Part shown: positions 1-5,291 of the stretch, one piece after another
Layout of the letters: every line of letters starts with the position of its first letter
How positions within the stretch are numbered: position 1 is the first letter of the stretch
Assembly: GCA_024653845.1 (NCBI GenBank)
Contig: JANLHA010000132.1
Coordinates: 1-5,291, forward strand
Source: Candidatus Omnitrophota bacterium
GTDB taxonomy: Bacteria; Omnitrophota; Gorgyraeia; Zapsychrales; JANLHA01
Reading direction: 5' to 3'
Length of the DNA: 5,291 nucleotides
Notes under the pieces: generated by a model
Told to the model about the DNA's origin: nothing
The model's input: only the letters and a program-made list of their open reading frames with translations
Databases searched by the model: none
Made by a program: the position numbers and the translations under genes

Positions 1-1
1 G

Positions 2-847
2 ATCCCAAGGGTTTTCGGAGCTGGAGTGTATCAATTGACCGTTTTTATTGATACGTTTTGCGCATCCCTTTCAACCATTGTTGGCCCTGGCGGGATCTCT
101 GCTATTTATTACGCCAATCGTATCATTCAGTTTCCTATGGGAATCTTCACTTTTGCCTTGGCCTCAGCGGTGTTGCCCACGCTTTCCGGGTTAGCCAGCC
201 AGAATCAAACAGAACAGATGAAAAAGACCATTGTCTTTGCGCTGGAAAACCTATTTTTTGTCCTTTTCCCGACGAGCGTGATGATGATCATTTTTTCGAC
301 TCCCGTGATCCGTCTTTTGTTTGAGCGCGGAGAATTTGATAGCTATTCAACGGCGATCACATCTTTGGCCCTGATGTGTTCGGCCTTTGGACTTTTTAGT
401 TTTGGCGGAATCAAAATTTTGGTGACCGCTTTTCATGCGCTTCAAGATACCAAAACCCCGGTCAAAGTTGCAGCGCTCTGTTTGGTGATCAATGCGGTCC
501 TCAACTTTATTTTGATGTTCCCTTTGAAAGTCGGAGGGATTGCTCTGGCGAGTTCGATTGCTGCAACGATCGACTTTTTCATCCTTTTTTATTTTTTAGA
601 AAAGCGTTTAGGCCGATTCAATTCGGGGCTAAGACAATTTGTTCTTAAAGTGCTTATTGCGAGTTTCGCAGCAGGGGTTGCCACCTATAGCGCATGGCAC
701 TTCTTGTCATTTTTTTCAGAGTTGATCAAGTTCATCACCGTCGGTATAGGAGGCATGGCCTTTTATGGTATAGTATCGATATGGTTGCGCATCCCCCAAG
801 CCCAGAAAATCCAGGAATGGCTCCTCGCCAAGAACAAAGCTCTCTAA
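2..847 (+). CDS. murJ: Lipid II flippase MurJ (MviN family), C-terminal part; 5' end outside the window
   Basis: MurJ moves lipid-linked peptidoglycan precursor (lipid II) from the inner to the outer face of the cytoplasmic membrane; it belongs to the MOP exporter superfamily. The open frame runs in from the window edge, and residues upstream of the GTG at 26 (IPRVFGAG) continue the family alignment, so that GTG is internal and the gene is cut by the window. About 281 residues are visible of a family length near 500. In fragment numbering, recognisable MurJ motifs are YYANRIIQFPMG (36-47), LLFERGEF (105-112) and QDTKTPVK (148-155). Hydrophobic segments lie near 44-61, 81-101, 120-141, 155-173, 178-199, 214-236 and 244-262, matching the C-terminal half of the 14-helix fold. 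The 3' end overlaps uvrC by 31 nt. The family call is firm; no frameshift is seen in the visible part. Confidence 0.95.
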   Translation: MPRVFGAGVYQLTVFIDTFCASLSTIVGPGGISAIYYANRIIQFPMGIFTFALASAVLPTLSGLASQNQTEQMKKTIVFALENLFFVLFPTSVMMIIFSTPVIRLLFERGEFDSYSTAITSLALMCSAFGLFSFGGIKILVTAFHALQDTKTPVKVAALCLVINAVLNFILMFPLKVGGIALASSIAATIDFFILFYFLEKRLGRFNSGLRQFVLKVLIASFAAGVATYSAWHFLSFFSELIKFITVGIGGMAFYGIVSIWLRIPQAQKIQEWLLAKNKAL

Positions 848-2094
848 AGCAGAGAATTCAACAGCTTCCCTTAACCAGTGGCGTGTATCTGATGAAAAAT
901 GCCGCTGGAGAAATTTTGTATGTGGGCAAGGCCGTGTCTCTGCGCAAACGTGTTCAGTCATATTTTCGAAAGACCTCAATTCTTTCTAAAACGGATTTGC
1001 TCGTTGCAGGGATTCATGACATTGAGCATGTCTCGACTCAGAGTGAGGCGGAGGCCTTGATTCTTGAAGCCAGCTTGATCAAGCAACACCTGCCCAAATT
1101 TAACGTTGAGCTTCGAGATGATAAAAGTTATCCTCTGATTGAAATCACCGGTGAAAAATTCCCACGAATTGCGATTGTTCGTCCCCGAGAAAAGAATCCC
1201 ACGTCGACCTATTATGGGCCATATGTGGGTGTTTATCTGGTTCGTGAAGCGCTCACATTGATTCGTAAAATTTTTCCGTTTCGCACCTGTGATCCTTTCC
1301 CCAAAAAAGAATGTTTGGATTTTCATATGGGCTTGTGTGGAGCCCCCTGTATAGGAAAAATTTCTCCTGAAATGTATGCGAACAATATTCAGAACGTTCG
1401 CTTGATTCTCGAGGGTAAAAAAGATGAATTGTTCCGTCATTTGCAAAAACAGATGGAAGAATTTGTCAAAGCTAAACGATTTGAAGAAGCGGCCCAAGCT
1501 CGTGATCAGATCCGGGCGATGAGCGCGCTTTATTCTGGTACAGCCGATATCAATTATTATAAGGAAGCGGAACAATTGCAGCGCGTTCTAGGGTTGCCCC
1601 GTCGGATTGACCGGATTGAAGCCTTTGACATTTCCAATATCATGGGCAATCAAAGCGTGGGATCCATGGTATCATTTTTTAACGGCAAGCCCGATAAAAG
1701 CAATTACCGAAGATTTCGGATCAAGTGGGTCGAGGGGATCGATGATTTTAAAATGATCGCCGAGATTGTTCATCGACGGTATCGTCGGTTGAAGAATGAA
1801 GGGTCCCTGTATCCTGACCTGATTGTGATTGACGGCGGGAAAGGGCAATTGTCCGCGGCCGTTCAACAGTTGAAATTTTTAGGGGTGGAAATCCCGATCA
1901 TTTCGTTGGCCAAGCAAGAGGAAGAAGTTTTTTTGCCGAACCGGCGCAGTTCGATTCGGCTCGGTCGTGATTCGTTAGCCCTCAAACTTTTGCAAAGAGT
2001 CAGAGATGAAGCACATCGTTTCGCAGTTTCTTACCACCGGAATTTGCGAGGCAAGGCCATGGTGGGCAAAGATAAAAAATGGAAAAAGCGATAG
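817..2094 (+). CDS. uvrC: Short UvrC, excinuclease ABC subunit C lacking HhH and central segment
   Basis: UvrC binds the UvrB-damaged-DNA complex and makes the 3' and 5' incisions of nucleotide excision repair. This protein is 425 aa, against about 560-610 usually. The N-terminal GIY-YIG nuclease has G22-V-Y24, Y35-V-G37, R43 and the metal-binding-type E84. Cys158, 166, 174 and 178 match the four-Cys cluster reported to hold an Fe-S centre. The UVR (UvrB-binding) motif spans about 205-239. The RNase H-like nuclease keeps its catalytic triad: D271 in FDISN, D339 in IDGGKGQ and H400 in RDEAHRF. Only some 36 residues separate the UVR motif from D271, against about 160 in E. coli, and the protein stops 25 residues after H400, so the tandem HhH domain is absent. 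The ATG at 817 gives the usual distance to the GVY motif; an upstream frame open from 694 lies within murJ coding sequence, and ATG 781 has no RBS. The AGGA at 813-816 abuts the ATG, so coupling to murJ translation is likely. Confidence 0.93.
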   Translation: MAPRQEQSSLKQRIQQLPLTSGVYLMKNAAGEILYVGKAVSLRKRVQSYFRKTSILSKTDLLVAGIHDIEHVSTQSEAEALILEASLIKQHLPKFNVELRDDKSYPLIEITGEKFPRIAIVRPREKNPTSTYYGPYVGVYLVREALTLIRKIFPFRTCDPFPKKECLDFHMGLCGAPCIGKISPEMYANNIQNVRLILEGKKDELFRHLQKQMEEFVKAKRFEEAAQARDQIRAMSALYSGTADINYYKEAEQLQRVLGLPRRIDRIEAFDISNIMGNQSVGSMVSFFNGKPDKSNYRRFRIKWVEGIDDFKMIAEIVHRRYRRLKNEGSLYPDLIVIDGGKGQLSAAVQQLKFLGVEIPIISLAKQEEEVFLPNRRSSIRLGRDSLALKLLQRVRDEAHRFAVSYHRNLRGKAMVGKDKKWKKR

Positions 2095-3740
2095 ATTCTT
2101 TTTTAAAACAACTGTATTCCCATTTCTGGAAGACGGCCCTTGTTTTATTTCTCTTCGGTTTGCTCACTTACAGCAATAGTTTCAACAATGCTTTTCTGAT
2201 GGACGATTATCCGATGCTGATTTCCAATCCTCAAGAAGGCGATGTGGCGTTCTTGCAGTTGGATTTATCGTCGGAAAAACTCATTTATTTTCGGCCCGTC
2301 ACGCATCTTTTCAACTTCATCACCTTTGCATTTTTCGCAGATAATCCCTTTGGTTATCATTTCTTAAATTTATTTTTGTTTTGGTTGGCAGCACTCGTGC
2401 TTTATCAGATTCTTGTGACCATTTTCCAAGACAAGGCCTTTTCGTTCTTAACAGCCCTCTTTTTTCTTGTTCATCCTATCAATGGCATTTGTATCAACTA
2501 TAAAAACGCCACAGCGGACGCGATGCTTGTCCTCGCACTCAACTTGAGTTTGCTCAACGCTTTTTTTGCACTTGAAGAGAAGAGTTTCTCGAGGCAGATT
2601 TTAAGTTTGATCTGGTTGATGATCGCGGTTTTTTGTCATGAGATCGCGTTAGCCTTTCCCTTGTATTTAGCCGCGTTATTGTATTTTTCTAGACGATATT
2701 CGATCAGGCAAATTTTTCGCGGGTGCGCATCATCGGTCCTTTTATTAACGGGATACTTTGTTTTTCGCATGTTCTTTGCCAGCCTCAAAACCCATGTCCT
2801 CGACCAGATAGGAAATTTTCATGTCACCATTTTGGAGCATATCGCGACGTATACACGACTTATTTTTTGGTACATCGCGCGGTTGATTGTTCCTCAAGAC
2901 ATTGTTTTGATGTGGAATACGCCCATCGTGAAAGATGAAGTAGGACTTTGGCTATTTTTATTTCTCATCATTTTTGGCGGGACCGTGATGCTAATCGTTA
3001 GATTGAATAGGACTCAACCCAAAATCGCTTTTGGGGCTGCCTGGTTTTTGATTGGGCTTTTGCCGGTGAGCCTGGCATGTTTGTCTCGCCCATGGTTTGG
3101 ATATTTTATCGAACCGTTCTGGCTAATTTATTCATCCATCGGATTTTCTATCGTTTTTTCTGCGTTTTTGCTGGAACTCAAGAAAATGATGAACCCATGG
3201 AAATGGAAATTGATCATGATCTTTTTGATTGGAGGGCTGATTTTTTCGAGCCGACAATACAATGATCTTTGGAGTAGTCAAATCCGCTATTGTCGTTACT
3301 GGATTTCTGTTTCTCCTCGAAATTATTTTCCTCAATTCTGGTTGGCTTATAGTTATTTGGAAAAGAAAGATTATATCGAAGCCAAAGTTTATTTTGAAAA
3401 ATTGTTTGAAGATGGATTTGATTATGAAGAAACGCTCGGCAATTTGGGAATCATTGAATATCATTTGGAAAATCCTGAAAAAGCGTTATATTTTTTTCAG
3501 AAAGCTTTGTTGAAAAGCCCCAATCGCGCCGACACACATTACTATCTAGGGCTGGTTTATCAGAAACTGGGAGATGAAGAGAAGGCTGTTGTTTCCTTGG
3601 AGCGAGCTGTTTCGTTGGAGCCCTTCTTGTTAGATGCAAAAAAAGAATTGGCCAAGCTCTACTTGAGTCAAGGAGAGCTTGAAAAATCAGCTCAACTGGA
3701 AGTGGAAATTTTACATATGGAACAAGAAAGTCAAAAGTGA
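2079..3740 (+). CDS. Multi-pass GT-C glycosyltransferase-like protein with C-terminal TPRs (TMTC-like)
   Basis: This 553-aa protein resembles GT-C enzymes that transfer sugars from lipid carriers on the outer face of the membrane, and more closely the TMTC type that joins a membrane glycosyltransferase to TPRs. About eleven hydrophobic segments lie between residues 17 and 391. The first outer loop has YSNSFNNAFLMDDYPML (31-47); its acidic pair D42-D43 sits where GT-C enzymes carry the metal or donor-binding motif. Further family-style features are FRPVTHLFN (71-79), GYHFLN (92-97), HPIN (132-135) followed by NATADA (143-148), and a WFLIGLLPVS stretch (322-331). Residues 416-550 form about four TPRs (near 416-448, 449-481, 482-516 and 517-550), probably on the periplasmic side. 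It overlaps uvrC by 16 nt and has only a weak upstream GGTGGG (2061-2066), so translation may be coupled. Acceptor and donor are unknown; pilin or surface proteins are speculation. The fold call is good, activity unproven. Confidence 0.72.
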   Translation: MEKAIDSFLKQLYSHFWKTALVLFLFGLLTYSNSFNNAFLMDDYPMLISNPQEGDVAFLQLDLSSEKLIYFRPVTHLFNFITFAFFADNPFGYHFLNLFLFWLAALVLYQILVTIFQDKAFSFLTALFFLVHPINGICINYKNATADAMLVLALNLSLLNAFFALEEKSFSRQILSLIWLMIAVFCHEIALAFPLYLAALLYFSRRYSIRQIFRGCASSVLLLTGYFVFRMFFASLKTHVLDQIGNFHVTILEHIATYTRLIFWYIARLIVPQDIVLMWNTPIVKDEVGLWLFLFLIIFGGTVMLIVRLNRTQPKIAFGAAWFLIGLLPVSLACLSRPWFGYFIEPFWLIYSSIGFSIVFSAFLLELKKMMNPWKWKLIMIFLIGGLIFSSRQYNDLWSSQIRYCRYWISVSPRNYFPQFWLAYSYLEKKDYIEAKVYFEKLFEDGFDYEETLGNLGIIEYHLENPEKALYFFQKALLKSPNRADTHYYLGLVYQKLGDEEKAVVSLERAVSLEPFLLDAKKELAKLYLSQGELEKSAQLEVEILHMEQESQK

Positions 3741-3746
3741 ATTAAA

Positions 3747-3751
3747 AGGAG
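3747..3751 (+). promoter_or_regulatory. Shine-Dalgarno for the pilT-like gene
   Basis: AGGAG lies five bases before the ATG at 3757, in the short gap after the GT-C/TPR stop codon. It decides the start: the same frame is open from an ATG at 3679, but the residues from 3679 to 3756 overlap the upstream gene's coding sequence and do not resemble a PilT N-terminus. Confidence 0.85.
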
Positions 3752-3756
3752 AGCAT

Positions 3757-4836
3757 ATGGACCTCAAAAAACTTTTTAAAACGATGATTGAGCGTCAGGC
3801 ATCGGATATGTTTCTAAGAGCCAACGCGGTTCCCCGTCTGAGAATCCATGGGGGGGTCAAGCTTGCCGGAGACGAAGTCATCTCTCTTGCTTCGATGGTT
3901 AAAATTGCCGATGAACTTTTGACGTTGGAGCGGCGCAAGAAAAAATATCAAGAAGATCTCGATATCGATTTTGTCCACGACGAAGCCGGAGTGGGACGAT
4001 TTCGCATCAATATTTTTACTCAGCGCGGACAACCCGCCCTCGTGGCTCGGCACATTCATACCGAGGTCCAGAATTTTCATGACCTTCATCTGCCCGAAGA
4101 TGTATTGAAGCGCTTTTGCGACGAAGCATCTGGTTTGGTTTTGGTTTCTGGTCCTGCCGGAAGTGGTAAATCGACGACGATTGCCAGTATGCTCAGCTAC
4201 ATCAATCAAACACGAGAAAAACATATTGTGACCATTGAAGATCCGATTGAGTTCCTTTTCCAAGACCAGAAGAGCTTGATCAATCAGCGTGAGCTGGGAG
4301 TCGACGTTCTGAGTTATCCTGCGGCTTTAAAGCATGTCACCCAGCAGAGTCCGGACATCATTTTTATCGGAGCCATTCGCGATGTGGACACCATGCGAGC
4401 GGCCATTGGGGCCACGGAATTGGGCGCTATGGTTTTGACGACGTTTCATACGGTCAACGCTGTGCAGGCGATCAACCGGATCATCAATTTTTTCCCGCCG
4501 TATCTTCATGATGAAGTTCGAATGCAGCTTTCGATCATCTTGAAAGGAATTGTGTCGCTGCGGTTGCTGCCATTGCAGAATGGGGAGGGTCGCATCCCTG
4601 CTTGGGAAACGATGGTGGTGACCCCAACCATCGCCCGGCTCATCCGTGAAGGAAAAATCAACGAGATCCAGTCTTTTATCGACGAAGGAGAGCTTTTTGG
4701 AATGCAATCTTTCAAAAGATCGTTGGTCAAATTGGTGAAAGAAGGCAAGGTCCGTGAAGAAGATGCCCATCGATTGGCGGACAGTCCGGATGATTTTACG
4801 CTTGAGCTCCGAGGGCTGAAGAGGTTTGAAAAGTAG
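3757..4836 (+). CDS. PilT/PilU-family type IV pilus ATPase with altered Walker B motif
   Basis: Members are hexameric cytoplasmic ATPases at the inner-membrane base of the type IV pilus that drive pilus depolymerisation (PilT) or assist it (PilU). This 359-aa protein has the usual length. The N-terminal domain starts with a PilT-like ASDMFL (15-20). The core has Walker A GPAGSGKST (132-140), the Asp box TIEDPIEF with E161 (159-166), a Walker B-like IIFIGAIRD (201-209), the His box TTFHT with H231 (228-232), and the C-terminal motif TIARLIREGK (291-300). The Walker B motif normally ends in GE(M/I)RD; here the Glu is Ala206. The Arg of the preceding LRQ motif appears as Thr195 (VTQQSPD). These changes could mark a subfamily with different mechanics, a PilU-like helper or loss of activity. 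No pilin or other pilus gene is in the window, so the symbol is left blank. Family assignment is firm; retraction function is inferred. Confidence 0.9.
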   Translation: MDLKKLFKTMIERQASDMFLRANAVPRLRIHGGVKLAGDEVISLASMVKIADELLTLERRKKKYQEDLDIDFVHDEAGVGRFRINIFTQRGQPALVARHIHTEVQNFHDLHLPEDVLKRFCDEASGLVLVSGPAGSGKSTTIASMLSYINQTREKHIVTIEDPIEFLFQDQKSLINQRELGVDVLSYPAALKHVTQQSPDIIFIGAIRDVDTMRAAIGATELGAMVLTTFHTVNAVQAINRIINFFPPYLHDEVRMQLSIILKGIVSLRLLPLQNGEGRIPAWETMVVTPTIARLIREGKINEIQSFIDEGELFGMQSFKRSLVKLVKEGKVREEDAHRLADSPDDFTLELRGLKRFEK

Positions 4837-4884
4837 TTCCTATTGACGGTGGGATAAGAAGGTGATTGGGAGTTTAGCTATAGC

Positions 4885-4891
4885 AAGGAGG
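4885..4891 (+). promoter_or_regulatory. Shine-Dalgarno for the 105-aa membrane protein gene
   Basis: AAGGAGG is a near-perfect anti-16S match, four bases before the ATG at 4896. It supports the reality of this short gene and its start, and suggests strong independent translation rather than coupling to the pilT-like gene 59 nt upstream. Confidence 0.85.
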
Positions 4892-4895
4892 GCAC

Positions 4896-5213
4896 ATGAT
4901 TAATAATGTTAGTACCAAAAGTAAAGAAGAGTTATTAGAAGAATTTGCAAATCGTACAAGCCATAATACTCTCGAAGGTGAACAATATACAGCTGCAATT
5001 ATTATAAAATCATCAGCAGACATTCAGGCGTCAGCAAAAGAAATTAAAGAAGCGGTGGATCAATTCAAAAGAGTGGCTGAAGATATTGGAAAAAGTTCGG
5101 ATAGACTTTCTGCAAAATTGTTTTGGTTAAATGTGGTTTTGGCAATAGCTACTGTAATCGGTACGGTTGCCACTGCTGTTCTGTCATGCAAAGAATTAGG
5201 TAGTTGCCGTTGA
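4896..5213 (+). CDS. Small hypothetical protein with helical N-terminus and one C-terminal membrane helix
   Basis: I do not recognise a named family. The 105-aa protein has a charged N-terminal region containing RTSHNTLEGEQ (20-30), which looks like a conserved box rather than random sequence. A likely helical, coiled-coil-prone stretch follows (about 35-73) with regular E, K and A residues, e.g. SAKEIKEAVDQF (46-57). A single hydrophobic segment at about 76-96 ends in a short tail with two Cys (SCKELGSCR). No signal peptide is seen at the start, so a tail-anchored or C-in membrane protein with a cytoplasmic N-terminal part is the simplest topology. GC is about 36% by hand count, well below the preceding pilT-like gene (roughly half), with many AT-rich codons (TTA, AGA, ATA). 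The strong RBS and clean frame argue for a real gene. Composition and isolation suggest an accessory, possibly transferred gene; function unknown. Confidence 0.75.
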   Translation: MINNVSTKSKEELLEEFANRTSHNTLEGEQYTAAIIIKSSADIQASAKEIKEAVDQFKRVAEDIGKSSDRLSAKLFWLNVVLAIATVIGTVATAVLSCKELGSCR

Positions 5214-5274
5214 AACCTTAGCGTGGTAATATTCTTTAATCCTCTTGATCCCCAATCCTAAAGCCTACCCTCCC

Positions 5275-5280
5275 AAGGAG
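5275..5280 (+). promoter_or_regulatory. Shine-Dalgarno for a gene running out of the window
   Basis: AAGGAG is followed six bases later by ATG at 5287. This is the main evidence that another + strand gene begins at the window edge. The 5214-5274 stretch before it holds no hairpin with a T run and no convincing promoter. Confidence 0.6.
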
Positions 5281-5286
5281 ACTATT

Positions 5287-5291
5287 ATGAG
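5287..5291 (+). CDS. Start of a further gene, truncated by the window end
   Basis: Only the ATG and two further bases are present, preceded by AAGGAG at good spacing. The start codon is plausible, but nothing can be said about the product. Confidence 0.4.

Noticed and set aside
748..757. AGGAGG at 748-753 followed by ATG at 755 inside murJ
   Set aside because: The ATG is one base from the AGGAGG, far too close, and is in the murJ frame; it is probably a chance match encoding the GGM stretch.
694..816. Extended N-terminus for UvrC from an ATG at 694
   Set aside because: The added 41 residues come from reading murJ coding sequence in another frame, have no family similarity, and the start lacks an RBS.
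976..1575. 199-codon open frame on the minus strand inside uvrC
   Set aside because: It is fully antisense to strongly conserved UvrC domains and its translation shows no recognisable motif; it is a shadow of the real gene.
3814..4770. Minus-strand open frames (up to 149 codons) across the pilT-like gene
   Set aside because: They are antisense to conserved ATPase motifs and no RBS or protein family signature was noticed.
4843..4880. Possible promoter: TTGACG at 4843-4848 with TAGCTA at 4875-4880
   Set aside because: The spacing is 26 nt rather than about 17, the -10 match is poor, and transcription would start within the RBS.
4864..5256. Seven-base inverted match (GATTGGG at 4864-4870, CCCAATC at 5250-5256) flanking the small gene
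   Set aside because: It is too short and imperfectly extended to claim terminal inverted repeats, and there is no transposase or target duplication.
5211..5286. Possible integron attC site or rho-independent terminator after the small gene
   Set aside because: No paired GTTRRRY and RYYYAAC core sites and no stable GC-rich hairpin with a T run were found; only a short AATCCT direct repeat (5238-5243 and 5253-5258) is present.

Overview
The window is a compact, co-directional stretch of bacterial chromosome, with every gene on the + strand. It holds the 3' part of a lipid II flippase gene (murJ), a complete but unusually short uvrC, a polytopic membrane protein with a GT-C glycosyltransferase-like core and C-terminal TPRs, a PilT-family ATPase, a small AT-rich gene for a predicted membrane-anchored protein, and the first bases of a further gene. 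No RNA gene, CRISPR array or insertion sequence is visible.

Layout: murJ (2-847, 5' end outside the window) overlaps uvrC (817-2094) by 31 nt. uvrC overlaps the GT-C/TPR gene (2079-3740) by 16 nt. A 16-nt gap carrying a clear Shine-Dalgarno leads to the pilT-like gene (3757-4836). Such packing suggests one transcript with translational coupling. After a 59-nt gap comes the 105-codon gene (4896-5213, about 36% GC by hand count), and after another 73 nt an RBS and ATG open the next gene at 5287.

The organism looks Gram-negative-like: it makes peptidoglycan, and a PilT-type motor suggests type IV pili. The mixture of murJ, a shortened uvrC, a TMTC-like GT-C/TPR protein and a divergent PilT resembles uncultivated lineages such as Candidatus Omnitrophota or its relatives. 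That is an impression from gene style, not a demonstrated placement.

The genes do not form one obvious pathway: cell wall precursor export, nucleotide excision repair, possible surface glycosylation and pilus retraction. The points most worth a second look are the UvrC that lacks both the C-terminal HhH domain and the central inter-domain segment, the PilT-like ATPase whose Walker B glutamate is alanine, and the small AT-rich membrane-protein gene, which looks like an accessory insertion. I do not see a clear new multi-gene system in this window.
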